Assembly (NCBI RefSeq): GCF_023703415.1
Contig: NZ_JAGMTU010000001.1
Location: forward strand, 1-64,000
From: Microbacterium sp. USTB-Y
Lineage (GTDB): Bacteria; Actinomycetota; Actinomycetes; Actinomycetales; Microbacteriaceae
DNA length: 64,000 nucleotides
Direction: 5' to 3'
Position numbers and translations under genes: made by a program. Shown piece by piece: positions 24,317 to 33,693 of the stretch. The notes under the pieces were generated by a model, which had not been told where the DNA came from, ran no database searches, and saw only the letters and a list, made by a program, of their open reading frames with translations. Position 1 is the stretch's first letter, and each line of letters begins with the position of its first letter.

Positions 24317-24976
24317 ATGCGCGTGTGCCTCGCCTCCACCTCGCCCGCCCGGCTCGCCCTGCTGTGGCAGAGCGGCATCGAGCCGATCTGCGTGAGCCCC
24401 GACGTCGACGAGGACGCGGTCGCCGCCGCGGAGGCCGAGCGCCTCGGCCGGCCGCTCGCGCCGGAGGAGGTCGTGCTGCTCCTCGGACGTGCGAAGGCGG
24501 CCGAGGTCGCCGGCCGCATCCACGAGCTGGATCCCGGTTTCGCGGGGATCGTGATCGGCGGCGACTCCATGTTCGAGATCGACGGCGCCGTGCACGGCAA
24601 GCCCCACGAGCCCGCGCGCGCGATCGCGCGCTGGCATGCGATGCGGGGCCGCACCGGCGTGCTGCACTCCGGGCACAGCGTGATCCTCGTGCGTCCCGAT
24701 GCCCCCGCCGAGGAGGTGCACGCGGTCGCGGAGGCCGCGGTCACCTTCGCCGCCGACGTGGACGACGCCGAGATCGAGGCCTACGTCGCCACGGGGGAAC
24801 CGCTGCTCGTCGCGGGAGCCTTCACGGTGGACAGCCTGGGCGGCGCGTTCATCGAGCGCGTCGAGGGCGACCCCTCCACGGTCGTCGGGATGTCGCTGTC
24901 GACCCTGCGTCGCCTCGCCGGCCGGCTCGGGATCCGCTGGACCGACCTCTGGAACGCCGTCCCTGGCGCCTCCTGA
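24317..24976 (+). CDS. maf: Maf-family nucleoside triphosphate pyrophosphatase
   Basis: The 219-residue house-cleaning enzyme hydrolyses non-canonical nucleoside triphosphates. It opens with LASTSPARLALLWQSGIEP, which fits the family pattern LASxSPxRxxLL; the metal and base-binding segment IGGDSMFEIDGAVHGKPHEP lies near residue 83; and the C-terminal part has AFTVDSLGGAFIERVEGD. It is leaderless and ends about 130 bases before the AccA3-type gene in the same direction. This Maf/AccA order is often seen in actinobacteria, where maf sits near the acyl-CoA carboxylase genes. Confidence 0.93.
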   Translation: MRVCLASTSPARLALLWQSGIEPICVSPDVDEDAVAAAEAERLGRPLAPEEVVLLLGRAKAAEVAGRIHELDPGFAGIVIGGDSMFEIDGAVHGKPHEPARAIARWHAMRGRTGVLHSGHSVILVRPDAPAEEVHAVAEAAVTFAADVDDAEIEAYVATGEPLLVAGAFTVDSLGGAFIERVEGDPSTVVGMSLSTLRRLAGRLGIRWTDLWNAVPGAS

Positions 24977-25090
24977 GCGCGACTCCCGCCGCGCGCCCGC
25001 CCGACGTCGGCCCGGCCCTTCGTAGGATCCAGGACGTGAATCCTCCGGATTCTTGTGGAGGGTCGTCAAAAATATCGGCGGCGCTGTCGA

Positions 25091-25096
25091 TAGGCT
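25091..25096 (+). promoter_or_regulatory. -10 box of the leaderless accA3-type gene
   Basis: TAGGCT lies 7 bases before the ATG at 25104. Confidence 0.6.
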
Positions 25097-25103
25097 GACA
25101 CTC

Positions 25104-26873
25104 ATGCCTGACATCGCCAAGGTGCTCGTCGCCAACCGCGGCGAGATCGCCGTCCGCATCATCCGCGCTGCGCGCGACTCCGGTCTCTCCTCCGTCGCCA
25201 TCTATGCGGACCAGGACCGTGACGCCATGCACACCCGTCTCGCCGACGAGGCCTACGCCCTCGACGGATCCACGAGTGCGGAGACCTATCTGCAGATCGA
25301 CAAGATCCTCTCGATCGCCCGGCGCGCGGGCGCGGACGCCGTGCATCCCGGTTACGGCTTCCTCGCCGAGAACGCCGAGTTCGCCCGTGCCGTCATCGGA
25401 GCGGGCATGGTCTGGATCGGCCCCTCCCCCGAGGCGATCGAGGCGCTCGGCGACAAGGTGACCGCCCGTCACGTCGCCGAGAAGGTCGGCGCCCCGCTCG
25501 CGCCGGGCACCCCCGGCCCCGTCGAGACGGCCGCCGAGGTGGTCGCCTTCGCCGAGCAGGTGGGCCTTCCGATCGCGATCAAGGCCGCATACGGCGGCGG
25601 CGGTCGCGGTCTCAAGGTCGCCCGCGAGCTCGACGAGGTCGCCGAGCTGTTCGAGTCCGCCACCCGCGAGGCCGTCGCCGCCTTCGGCCGCGGCGAATGC
25701 TTCGTGGAGAAGTACCTCGACAAGCCGCGCCACGTCGAGACCCAGTGTCTCGCCGATGCCGAGGGCAACGTCGTCGTCATCTCCACGCGCGACTGCTCGC
25801 TGCAGCGCCGTCACCAGAAGCTCGTCGAGGAGGCCCCCGCGCCGTTCCTCACCGACGAGCAGAACGCGCTCCTGTACTCCGCGTCCAAGGCGATCCTCAA
25901 GGAGGTCGGCTACGTCGGCGCGGGGACCTGCGAGTTCCTCATCGGCGCCGACGGCACCGTCTCGTTCCTCGAGGTGAACACCCGCCTGCAGGTCGAGCAC
26001 CCGGTCTCCGAGGAGGTCACCGGGATCGACCTCGTCCGCGAGCAGTTCCGCATCGCCGCCGGCGGCACCATCGACTACGACGACCCCGCCCCGCAGGGGC
26101 ACTCGATCGAGTTCCGGATCAACGGCGAGGACCCCGGCCGGGGCTTCCTGCCGCAGCCGGGTCCCGTGCACGTGTTCAAGACGTTCGGCGGCCCCGGCAT
26201 CCGCCTCGACTCCGGCGTCACCGCAGGCGATGTGGTCTCCGGCGCGTTCGACTCCCTGCTCGCGAAGATCATCGTGACCGGCAAGGACCGCGCCGAGGCG
26301 CTGGAGCGCTCGCGCCGCGCACTCGACGAGTTCGAGGTCTCCGGCCTGCCGACCGTCCTGCCGTTCCACCGCAAGGTCGTCAACGACCCCGCCTTCACGG
26401 CGGAGGACGGCACCTTCGGCGTGTACACGCGCTGGATCGAGACGGAGTTCGTCAACGACATCCCGGCGTGGGACGGCGAGCTCGAGGCCGCGGCCGAGCC
26501 GAAGGGCCGCCACACGGTCGTCGTCGAGGTCGCCGGCAAGCGCCTCGAGGTGAGCCTGCCCGACCGCGTCGCCGCGTCCGTCGTGGGCACGGGCGGACGC
26601 CCCGCGGCGGTGCCGCCGTCGCGTCGCAGCCACGCCAAGACGGTGAACGCCGGCGCCTCCGGCGATGCCGTGAAGTCGCCGATGCAGGCCACGGTCGTCA
26701 AGGTCGCGGTCGAGGAGGGGCAGCAGGTCGTCAAGGGCGATCTCGTCGTGGTCCTCGAGGCGATGAAGATGGAGCAGCCGCTGCAGGCGCACAAGGACGG
26801 CGTGATCGGCAACATCAACGCCGACGCCGGCGCGACCGTGTCGGCCGGCCACCAGCTCCTCACGATCAGCTGA
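25104..26873 (+). CDS. Acyl-CoA carboxylase alpha subunit (biotin carboxylase plus carrier, AccA3 type)
   Basis: The 589-residue protein fuses a biotin carboxylase (about 1-450: [20 protein letters not shown], the ATP loop [13 protein letters not shown] near 170, [20 protein letters not shown] near 290) to a C-terminal biotinyl domain (about 515-589) with the acceptor lysine in [10 protein letters not shown]. It supplies carboxybiotin to the beta subunit at 17868 for malonyl-CoA or methylmalonyl-CoA synthesis, hence fatty acid supply. The start at 25104 is chosen by the adjacent start box and family N-terminus; an upstream in-frame ATG at 25053 adds 17 unrelated residues. Confidence 0.95.
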   Translation: MPDIAKVLVANRGEIAVRIIRAARDSGLSSVAIYADQDRDAMHTRLADEAYALDGSTSAETYLQIDKILSIARRAGADAVHPGYGFLAENAEFARAVIGAGMVWIGPSPEAIEALGDKVTARHVAEKVGAPLAPGTPGPVETAAEVVAFAEQVGLPIAIKAAYGGGGRGLKVARELDEVAELFESATREAVAAFGRGECFVEKYLDKPRHVETQCLADAEGNVVVISTRDCSLQRRHQKLVEEAPAPFLTDEQNALLYSASKAILKEVGYVGAGTCEFLIGADGTVSFLEVNTRLQVEHPVSEEVTGIDLVREQFRIAAGGTIDYDDPAPQGHSIEFRINGEDPGRGFLPQPGPVHVFKTFGGPGIRLDSGVTAGDVVSGAFDSLLAKIIVTGKDRAEALERSRRALDEFEVSGLPTVLPFHRKVVNDPAFTAEDGTFGVYTRWIETEFVNDIPAWDGELEAAAEPKGRHTVVVEVAGKRLEVSLPDRVAASVVGTGGRPAAVPPSRRSHAKTVNAGASGDAVKSPMQATVVKVAVEEGQQVVKGDLVVVLEAMKMEQPLQAHKDGVIGNINADAGATVSAGHQLLTIS

Positions 26874-26910
26874 CCGGATCCGCAGGCCCGAAGGCCGCAG
26901 GACCGCGATA

Positions 26911-26950
26911 CGACGAAGCGGCGCTCCCGGAAGGGGGCGCCGCTTCGTCG
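26911..26950. terminator. Bidirectional terminator between convergent accA3-type and lpdA genes
   Basis: An 18-base arm at 26911-26928 pairs with 26933-26950 (14 perfect pairs from the base, then a near match) around a GGAA loop. It sits between two convergent stop codons. Confidence 0.85.
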
Positions 26951-26958
26951 TGTCCGCG

Positions 26959-28398
26959 TCAGTTGGCGATGTACACCTGGTGCATCGCGCGGGTCGCGTC
27001 GGTGATGCTGCTCGTGATCGACGGGTAGGCCGCGAACACGCGGGACACCTGGTCGACGTTGAGGCGGCGCTCCACGGCGATCGCGAGCGGGTAGATCAGC
27101 TCCGAGGCGCGCGGGGCCACGATCACGGCGCCGATGACCGTGCCGGATCCCTTGCGGGCGATGATCTTCACGAAGCCGTCGCGGATCCCCTGCATCTTCG
27201 CGCGCGGGTTGGCGGCGAGCGGCAGCTTGTAGGCGATGCCGTCGGCCACGCCGTCCTCGATGTCCTTCTCGGAGAAGCCGATGGTCGCGATCTCGGGCGC
27301 GGTGAAGATGTTGGCGGTGATCTTCAGCTTCTCGAGCGGGATCACGATGTCGCCCAGGGCGTGGAAAACGGCTGTGCGGCCCTGCATCGAGGCGACGGAG
27401 GCGAGCGGGAAGAAGTTCGTGCAGTCGCCGACCGCGTAGATGTTGGAGACCGAGGTGCGAGCGACCCGGTTGACGCGGATGTGCCCCGAGGCGGTCAGCT
27501 CGACGCCGACGTCCTCCAGGCCGATCCCCGCGGTGTTCGGGATGGATCCGACCGCCATCAGGCAGTGGCTGCCCTCGACCGTGCGCCCGTCCGAGAGCGT
27601 CACCATGACGCCGTCCGCCGTGCGCTCGACCTTGTCGGCGCGGGACTTGGACAGCACCCGCATCCCGCCGCGCTTGAAGACCTTCTCCAGCACGTGCGCC
27701 GCGTCCTGGTCCTCGCCGGGGAGCACCTGGTCGCGGCTGGAGATCAGGGTGACCTTGGCGCCCAGGTTCATGTACGCCGACGCGAACTCGGCGCCGGTGA
27801 CGCCGGAGCCGACCACGATGAGGTGCTCGGGCAGCGTCTTCATGTCGTACAGCTGCGTCCAGGTGAGGATCCGCTCGCCGTCCGGCTTGGCGGAGTCGAG
27901 CTCGCGCGGGGACGCCCCGACGGCGACGATGAGGGTGTCGGCCTCGACCCGGTCGAAGTCGGTGCCGTCCACGGACGTGGACACGACGATCGCGTTCGGA
28001 CCGTCCAGGCGGCCGTGGCCGGAGAGGATCGTCACCCCCGCGTCGAGCAGGGTGGTGCGCATGTCCTCGGACTGCTGGCCCGCGAGCGCCATCAGCCGCT
28101 TGTTCACGGCGGCGAGGTTGATCGCGACCTGCGGCTTGAGCGGCTTGCCCTCGGCGCCCTTCGCGTAGAACTGCACGCCGAGGTCGCTGGCCTCGCTGAT
28201 CGCCACCGCGGCGTCGGCCGTGGCGATCAGGCTCTTCGAGGGCACCACGTCGGTGAGCACGGCGGATCCGCCCACGCCGACCCGTTCGACGAGCGTCACC
28301 TCCGCCCCGAGCTGTGCGGCGGCGAGCGCCGCCTCGTATCCGCCGGGACCGCCGCCGAGCACGGCGACACGCTGAGAGCGCTCGAACATCAAGGTCAT
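26959..28398 (-). CDS. lpdA: NAD(P)H-quinone dehydrogenase, LpdA/flavoprotein disulfide reductase family
   Basis: The 479-residue flavoprotein has the FAD-binding motif VAVLGGGPGGYEAALAAAQL at its start, an NAD(P) motif VVGSGVTGAEFASAYMNLG near residue 180, FAD motif YAVGDCTNFFPLASVA near 310 and a dimerisation domain. The redox-active CxxxxC of dihydrolipoamide dehydrogenase is absent; the equivalent region reads GVGGSAVLTDVVPSKSLI. That loss is characteristic of mycobacterial LpdA (Rv3303c), a quinone reductase. Two starts are possible: ATG 28398, or ATG 28407, which adds three residues and abuts a GGAAG; the inner one is given with moderate certainty. Confidence 0.88.
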   Translation of the reverse strand: MTLMFERSQRVAVLGGGPGGYEAALAAAQLGAEVTLVERVGVGGSAVLTDVVPSKSLIATADAAVAISEASDLGVQFYAKGAEGKPLKPQVAINLAAVNKRLMALAGQQSEDMRTTLLDAGVTILSGHGRLDGPNAIVVSTSVDGTDFDRVEADTLIVAVGASPRELDSAKPDGERILTWTQLYDMKTLPEHLIVVGSGVTGAEFASAYMNLGAKVTLISSRDQVLPGEDQDAAHVLEKVFKRGGMRVLSKSRADKVERTADGVMVTLSDGRTVEGSHCLMAVGSIPNTAGIGLEDVGVELTASGHIRVNRVARTSVSNIYAVGDCTNFFPLASVASMQGRTAVFHALGDIVIPLEKLKITANIFTAPEIATIGFSEKDIEDGVADGIAYKLPLAANPRAKMQGIRDGFVKIIARKGSGTVIGAVIVAPRASELIYPLAIAVERRLNVDQVSRVFAAYPSITSSITDATRAMHQVYIAN

Positions 28399-28489
28399 GG
28401 GATCCATTCTTCCGCATCCGCACCGCGGGGACGATCCGAGCCCGCGCTGCTCTTCCGCGCCCTCCTCCCCCGCCGCGAGCGCGGGGCCG

Positions 28490-28495
28490 TATCCT
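28490..28495 (+). promoter_or_regulatory. -10 box of the leaderless purine nucleoside phosphorylase gene
   Basis: TATCCT lies 7 bases before the ATG at 28503. Confidence 0.55.
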
Positions 28496-28502
28496 CGTTC
28501 TC

Positions 28503-29333
28503 ATGGCTGATCAGACCAACCCCCTCGACGACCCGAGCGCCGACCCCTTCGCGATCGCTGCGGAGGCGGCGTCCGACATCCATCGCCTGACCGGCGTCGA
28601 GCACCACGACATCGCCGTCACGCTCGGCTCGGGCTGGAGCAAGGCCGCCGAGCTCATCGGAGAGACCGTCGCCACGATCCCCGCCACCGAGGTCACGGGC
28701 TTCTCCAAGCCCGCCCTCGAGGGCCACGTCGGGACGCTGCGCAGCATCGTCACCCCGGACGGGAAGCACGTGCTCGTCATCGGCGCCCGCACGCACTACT
28801 ACGAGCGGCACGGCGTCCGCCGCGTCGTGCACAGCGTGCGCACCGCGGCAGCCGCCGGGGCGAAGACGATGGTGCTCACGAACGGCGCGGGCGGGATCAA
28901 GGAGACCTGGAAGGCCGGCACTCCGGTCCTCATCAGCGACCACATCAACCTCACGGCCGACTCCCCGCTCGAGGGCGCCACCTTCGTGGACCTCACCGAC
29001 CTGTACTCCCGCCGCCTGCGGGACCTGGCCCGCACCATCGACCCCACGCTCGACGAGGGCGTGTACTGCCAGTTCACCGGCCCGCACTACGAGACGCCCG
29101 CCGAGGTCCAGATGGCGAAGCACCTGGGGGGCCACATCGTCGGCATGTCCACGGCGCTCGAGGCGATCGCCGCCCGTCAGGCCGGCATGGAGGTCCTCGG
29201 CTTCTCCCTCATCACGAACCTCGCCGCCGGCATCCAGAAGACGCCGCTCAGCCACGCCGAGGTCATCGAGGCGGGACGCGAGGCCGAGCCGGTGATCTCC
29301 GGCCTGCTGGCCCGCGTGATCGGGGCGCTGTGA
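28503..29333 (+). CDS. Purine-nucleoside phosphorylase (trimeric type)
   Basis: The 276-residue enzyme splits inosine or guanosine with phosphate into base and ribose-1-phosphate. Visible motifs are the phosphate-binding VTLGSGWSKAAELIG near residue 38, RTHYYERHG near 98, the purine-site LTNGAGGIKETW near 125, and GPHYETPAEVQM with VGMSTALEAIAARQAGM near 185-220. The last has MSTALE where most have MSTVPE. Size and motifs fit the trimeric class. Its stop overlaps the next gene's GTG, a phosphosugar mutase that would handle the ribose-1-phosphate product. Confidence 0.93.
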   Translation: MADQTNPLDDPSADPFAIAAEAASDIHRLTGVEHHDIAVTLGSGWSKAAELIGETVATIPATEVTGFSKPALEGHVGTLRSIVTPDGKHVLVIGARTHYYERHGVRRVVHSVRTAAAAGAKTMVLTNGAGGIKETWKAGTPVLISDHINLTADSPLEGATFVDLTDLYSRRLRDLARTIDPTLDEGVYCQFTGPHYETPAEVQMAKHLGGHIVGMSTALEAIAARQAGMEVLGFSLITNLAAGIQKTPLSHAEVIEAGREAEPVISGLLARVIGAL

Positions 29334-31024
29334 GCGGCCAGGAGGCGGCCCTGCTCGCGCAGGCGCGGGCCTGGCTGCGGCAGGATCCGGACCCGGAGAC
29401 CCGCGACGAGCTCGCCGGCCTCATCACCCGGGCCGGATCCGGGGACGAGGCGGCCCTCGCCGACCTCGACGACCGCTTCTCCACCCGTCTCGCGTTCGGC
29501 ACCGCCGGCCTGCGCGGCGAGATCGCGGCGGGATCCAACCGGATGAACCGCGTGCTCGTGGCGCAGGCGGCGGCCGGATTCGCCGCCTACCTGCACGAGA
29601 AGGCCACCCCCGGCACGGCGCCGACCGTCGTCATCGGCTACGACGGCCGCAAGAACTCCCGCGTGTTCGCGAAGGACTCGGCGGAGATCTTCGCCGGCGC
29701 GGGGCTGCGGGCCGTCCTGCTGCCGCGCCTGCTGCCGACGCCCGTGCTCGCCTTCGCGGTGCGCCACCTCGGGGCCGACGCGGGCGTCATGGTGACCGCG
29801 AGCCACAACCCGCCCAACGACAACGGCTACAAGGTGTACCTCGGCGGCGCGGACCAGGGGTCGCAGATCGTGTCCCCGGCCGACGCCGAGATCGCCGCGC
29901 ACATCCAGCGGGTGGCGGACCGCGGGGACGCCCTCGCGATCCCGCGCTCGGAGTCCTACGAGACCGCGGGCGAGGACGTCGTGGACGCGTATGTCGCCGC
30001 GACCGCCGCCGTGGCGCCCGCCCCGGTCGGGACCGCGGGCCTGCGCTGGGTCTACACCGCCATGCACGGCGTCGGGTGGGAGACGTTCTCCCGCATCATC
30101 GGCGAGGCCGGCTACCCCGCGCCCTGGACCGTGAGCGAGCAGCGGGACCCGGATCCGACGTTCCGCACGGTCTCGTTCCCCAATCCGGAGGAGCCGGGCG
30201 CGATGGACCTCGCCTTCGCGAAGGCGCGCACGCTGGGCGCCGAGCTCGTGATCGCGAACGATCCCGACGCCGACCGGCTCGCCGTGGGGATCCCCGACGA
30301 GACGGCCGAAGGAGGCTGGCGCCGGCTCACCGGCAATGAGGTCGGCCTGCTGCTCGGGTGGCGCGCCGCACGCGCCGCGACCGCGGACGGCCCCGCCGCC
30401 CCCGGCACCTCGCTCGCCTGCTCGCTCGTGTCCTCCCCCGCCCTCGGCGCGGTCGCGGAGCGCTACGGACTGGACTTCCACGAGACCCTGACCGGCTTCA
30501 AGTGGATCTCGCGCGCTCCCGGCATCGCCTTCGGCTACGAGGAGGCCCTGGGCTACCTCGTTAACCCGGACACGGTACGCGACAAGGACGGCATCTCCGC
30601 CGCGGTGGCACTGCTGGGCCTCGCCGCGCAGGCGCGGGCCCGCGAGGCGACGCTGGCCGACCTGCTCGAGGAGATCGCCGCGGAGGTCGGGCACTTCGCG
30701 AGCGGACAGGTGTCGATCCGCGTCGAGGACGTCGCCGTGATCGGCCGGATCATGGCCGCGCTGCGGCAGGATCCCCCCATGGCGTTCGGCGAGATCGCGA
30801 TCTCTTCGTCCGAGGATCTGCTCGTCGCGACCTCGGGCGCCCCGGCCGGGGACGTGCTGCGCTACCGCCTCTCCGACGGGTCCCGCGTGATCGTGCGCCC
30901 GAGCGGCACCGAGCCCAAGCTCAAGGTCTACATCGACGCGCAGGCCGACTCCGGCGCGGCCGCACGCGATGCCGTCGCGGCGCTCGACGCCGCGATCAGG
31001 GACCTGCTGGCCCGGCTCGGCTGA
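29330..31024 (+). CDS. Phospho-sugar mutase (PGM2/phosphopentomutase-like)
   Basis: The 564-residue enzyme belongs to the alpha-D-phosphohexomutase superfamily. It has the phosphoserine loop VMVTASHNPPNDNGYKVYLG near residue 155, the metal-binding loop ANDPDADRLAVGIPD near 310, the sugar-binding loop GYEEALGYLVN near 405 (usual GEESG-like position) and the phosphate-binding loop RPSGTEPKLKVYID near 525. The length and context match the PGM2 group, which includes phosphopentomutases. It is coupled to purine nucleoside phosphorylase by a GTGA overlap, so interconversion of ribose-1- and ribose-5-phosphate is the most likely role. Confidence 0.88.
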   Translation: MSGQEAALLAQARAWLRQDPDPETRDELAGLITRAGSGDEAALADLDDRFSTRLAFGTAGLRGEIAAGSNRMNRVLVAQAAAGFAAYLHEKATPGTAPTVVIGYDGRKNSRVFAKDSAEIFAGAGLRAVLLPRLLPTPVLAFAVRHLGADAGVMVTASHNPPNDNGYKVYLGGADQGSQIVSPADAEIAAHIQRVADRGDALAIPRSESYETAGEDVVDAYVAATAAVAPAPVGTAGLRWVYTAMHGVGWETFSRIIGEAGYPAPWTVSEQRDPDPTFRTVSFPNPEEPGAMDLAFAKARTLGAELVIANDPDADRLAVGIPDETAEGGWRRLTGNEVGLLLGWRAARAATADGPAAPGTSLACSLVSSPALGAVAERYGLDFHETLTGFKWISRAPGIAFGYEEALGYLVNPDTVRDKDGISAAVALLGLAAQARAREATLADLLEEIAAEVGHFASGQVSIRVEDVAVIGRIMAALRQDPPMAFGEIAISSSEDLLVATSGAPAGDVLRYRLSDGSRVIVRPSGTEPKLKVYIDAQADSGAAARDAVAALDAAIRDLLARLG

Positions 31025-31026
31025 CG

Positions 31027-31281
31027 ATGGCGAGCCGTACGGTCGTGATCCGCGCAGCGGGCGGCGCGCATGCGCGTCCCGTCGCGGAGCTCGTACGGCT
31101 CGCCCTCGCCCACGAGGGAGCCGTCGAGCTCACGACGTCCACGGGCCGCACCGTCGATCTCCGCAGCGTCCTCGCGGTGATGGATCTGGCCCTCGGCGCG
31201 GGCGACGAGGTGGTGCTCACGGCGCAGGGCGCGGACGCGGAGGGGCTGCTGGACGCGCTCGCGCGGGTGCTGCAGGCCTGA
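31027..31281 (+). CDS. HPr-family phosphocarrier protein (paralog 1)
   Basis: The 84-residue protein has the HPr fold. The phospho-His lies in GAHARPVAEL near residue 15, and the regulatory-serine region reads VDLRSVLAVMDLALG. The usual GLHARP is GAHARP here. It begins 2 bases after the mutase stop and ends 7 bases before the convergent MtlR-type gene's stop. A second, more typical HPr is encoded at 33690-33971 in the PTS operon. This copy may be a specialised carrier or have a regulatory role towards MtlR. Confidence 0.85.
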   Translation: MASRTVVIRAAGGAHARPVAELVRLALAHEGAVELTTSTGRTVDLRSVLAVMDLALGAGDEVVLTAQGADAEGLLDALARVLQA

Positions 31282-31288
31282 CCGCGCG

Positions 31289-33223
31289 TCAGCCGTCGAT
31301 GACGGCGACGAGCTCGTCCAGGAAGCCGGCGAACGTCGCGCTCCTGCGGACGATGCGCTGCACGCTGTCGCCCTCGCCGAACACCTCCACGAGCTGCTCG
31401 AAGACGGTCTGGAACGCGTCCCGGTCCTGCTCGCTGAAGGCGGCGAGCGCGACCACCCGCACGCGACCCGTCCCCCAGGCCACCGAGCCCGCCGCGACCC
31501 CCACGGCGATCGCCGTGCGCTGCGCCGTCATCTGCAGCGCATGCGGCACCGCGAGCGCGTCGCTGAACGCCGTCGAGGAGAGCCGCTCGCGCTGGATCGT
31601 GTTCTCGATGTAGTCCTCGCCGATCAGGCCCGCCTGGAGCAGACGCCCGCCGAGGAGGCGGATGATCTCCTCCTCCCCCGCATCGGGCAGCGGGGATACG
31701 AAGGCGTCCGCGGACAGGTAACGGGAGAGCTCCTCGCGCAGCCGGGTGAGCCGGCGGGCGCGCCGCAGCCGGGCCGCCGCCTGCTGCACCCGCTCGACGT
31801 CGGCCTCGGTGAGGAACGGCTGGATGAGCACGACCCGCTCTGCGGCCCCCGGCAGAGGGACCGTGCTGAGCACGAGGTCGGTGTCGATCTCGTCCTCGCC
31901 CGGATCCATCGCGGTGATGACGCGCACGACCTCGATGCCCTGCCCGAGCGAGTGGTCCACGCGGGAGCGGAGCACCTCGTGCAGCTCGTAGTAGCCGGGG
32001 CACACGATCGTCGCGGTGAGCAGGGTCTCGGCGCGGCGACTGCGCTCGAGCCGTCCCCCGATGTGCATCGCGACGTAGGCGATCTCGTCGTCGTCGGCGC
32101 GCAGGCCCAGTCGCTCCTGCAGGCCGCTCACCACCGACACCGCGACCTCGAAGAGCATCGGATATGCCGACTTCAGCGAGCGCGTGAGCGGATTGCGGGT
32201 GCGGGACTCCTCCTGCACGCGCCGCAGCAGATTCTGCACGTGCAGCGCGAGCCGGAGCACGAAGGCGTCGTCGTCCAGGTCCACCTGATAGTCCGTCGAC
32301 GCCTGCCGGACGACCCCGCGCACCGCGGCCTCGACGACGGGATCGAGCCCGGCCCGCGCCAGCGTCGCGGGATCCGTGCCGCCCGGCGTCACGATCCGCG
32401 TCAGCACCAGCCGGGCGAGATGCGCCAGGTCGCCCGCGCCGAGCTCGACCCCGAGCTGGGTGCGGGCGAGACGGCCGATCACCCCGGCGACCGGATCCTC
32501 GACGGGCTCCGCGCCCGCGTCGCCGCCGTCCAGCTCCCGCCCCGCCGCCACCCGATCGGCGGCGATCGCGATGTGCAGGAGGACGTCGGCGATCGCGAGC
32601 TCGTTGACGTAGTAGCCGAGGTCGCTCAGCGCCGCGACGAGCGCCGTGCGGAACGGCCCGACCGCCTCGGCCGGGATCGTCCCGCCGCCGAGGGCCAGCC
32701 GGAACGGATCCACCGGGAACTCCGCCGCGTCCATCTCGTCGTGCGCGAGCCGGCTCAGCAGCCGGCGCTGCTCCCGTTCGCCGCCGCGCAGGCGCACGAT
32801 GTCGCGGTCGCGCTCCAGCACGAGCCCGCCGTCCGCGGACGCACCGTCCAGCAGCGAACGCACCTTCGCGAGATCCGCCTCGAGGGTCGCCTCGCTCACG
32901 TGCAGGCGCTCCGCGGTGTCGAAGACGTCGATGCCGTCCGCCTCGTCCAGGAGTGAGCGGACCAGGACGTGCAGGCGCGCCCGCGGCGTCGCGTCATCCC
33001 CCGAGCGCGCGGCGAGGGCGGCGCGCGCGGACGCTCCGGCACGGTAGCCCGAGGCGCCGGACAGCACGGCGTCTCCTCCGGGCACCCGCGCGTTGAGCGC
33101 CGTGACGTAGGCACGGACGCTGCGCGGGGTCACCCCGAGCAGATCCGCCAAACGCGGGCCCGCGATCCACGCGTCCTCACGCAGCAGCGCGCTCAGCAGC
33201 CGGTCCTGCCGTCGAGTCGACAC
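31289..33223 (-). CDS. MtlR/BglG-type transcriptional activator with PRD, EIIB and EIIA domains
   Basis: The 644-residue regulator shows in order: a winged helix at about 5-60 (PRLADLLGVTPRSVRAYVTA), a second DNA-binding segment near 80-150, two PTS regulation domains at about 175-290 and 300-400 with conserved histidines, an EIIB-like domain with TIVCPGYYELHEVLRSRV near 405-490, and an EIIA domain at about 500-644 with the phospho-His in ALAVPHALQM. This layout matches MtlR-type activators, controlled by phosphorylation from HPr and sugar-specific EII. GTG start. It is divergent from the PTS operon that ends in mannitol genes and probably activates it. Confidence 0.9.
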   Translation of the reverse strand: MSTRRQDRLLSALLREDAWIAGPRLADLLGVTPRSVRAYVTALNARVPGGDAVLSGASGYRAGASARAALAARSGDDATPRARLHVLVRSLLDEADGIDVFDTAERLHVSEATLEADLAKVRSLLDGASADGGLVLERDRDIVRLRGGEREQRRLLSRLAHDEMDAAEFPVDPFRLALGGGTIPAEAVGPFRTALVAALSDLGYYVNELAIADVLLHIAIAADRVAAGRELDGGDAGAEPVEDPVAGVIGRLARTQLGVELGAGDLAHLARLVLTRIVTPGGTDPATLARAGLDPVVEAAVRGVVRQASTDYQVDLDDDAFVLRLALHVQNLLRRVQEESRTRNPLTRSLKSAYPMLFEVAVSVVSGLQERLGLRADDDEIAYVAMHIGGRLERSRRAETLLTATIVCPGYYELHEVLRSRVDHSLGQGIEVVRVITAMDPGEDEIDTDLVLSTVPLPGAAERVVLIQPFLTEADVERVQQAAARLRRARRLTRLREELSRYLSADAFVSPLPDAGEEEIIRLLGGRLLQAGLIGEDYIENTIQRERLSSTAFSDALAVPHALQMTAQRTAIAVGVAAGSVAWGTGRVRVVALAAFSEQDRDAFQTVFEQLVEVFGEGDSVQRIVRRSATFAGFLDELVAVIDG

Positions 33224-33292
33224 CCTTGTCCCTTCGCCTTCCCCGCGCTCCGCACGGCCCTCTTCATGATGTCAGGATCCGCGACGCCGAGG

Positions 33293-33321
33293 GGCGGAAC
33301 CGTCGTTCCGCCGGGGCGGAA
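33293..33321. promoter_or_regulatory. Repeated GGCGGAA sites upstream of the PTS operon
   Basis: GGCGGAA (33293-33299), its inverse TTCCGCC (33306-33312) and another GGCGGAA (33315-33321) lie in the 158-bp divergent gap between the MtlR-type gene and the IIB gene. They are a candidate MtlR binding region. Confidence 0.4.
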
Positions 33322-33381
33322 GAGATCCTGGTGGCCCCGGTCCCCCCTCCCTCCGAAGAATGGCCGGGAAGGGATGAATCG

Positions 33382-33693
33382 ATGAGGATCCAGGTGATCT
33401 GCGGCGCCGGTGCCTCCAGCACCTTCGTCGCCGGACGGCTGCGCAGAGCAGCACAGGCGGACGGCCACGACTGGGAGGTCGCGGCCGCTTCGGTGGACCG
33501 CATCGACCCCTTCGCCGATGTGCTCCTCGTGGGCCCGCACATCGCCGGACGACGCGAGGAGATCGGCGCGCGCGCACCGCGCGCCCGCATCGCGGTACTC
33601 CCGGAGGAGGCCTTCGCCGACCTCCGGGGCACACGCACGCTCGCCCTCGTCGTCGCCCTCCTCGACGAGAACGCATCGAAAGGAACGTCATGA
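33382..33693 (+). CDS. PTS lactose/cellobiose-type IIB-like protein (orphan)
   Basis: The 103-residue protein begins with a IIB phosphorylation loop, IQVICGAGASSTFVAGRL, with the phospho-cysteine at residue 8, followed by a small alpha/beta fold (DVLLVGPHIAGRREEI near 50-65). This is the lactose/cellobiose class of IIB. No matching IIA or IIC lies nearby; mannitol MtlA carries its own IIB of a different class. GGAAGGGA precedes the ATG. Its stop overlaps the HPr start (ATGA). It may phosphorylate a transporter encoded elsewhere or act as a sensor in the PTS operon. Confidence 0.75.
   Translation: MRIQVICGAGASSTFVAGRLRRAAQADGHDWEVAAASVDRIDPFADVLLVGPHIAGRREEIGARAPRARIAVLPEEAFADLRGTRTLALVVALLDENASKGTS

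Noticed and set aside
26959..28398. Dihydrolipoamide dehydrogenase
   Set aside because: The redox-active CxxxxC pair is missing; the LpdA-type quinone reductase fits better.
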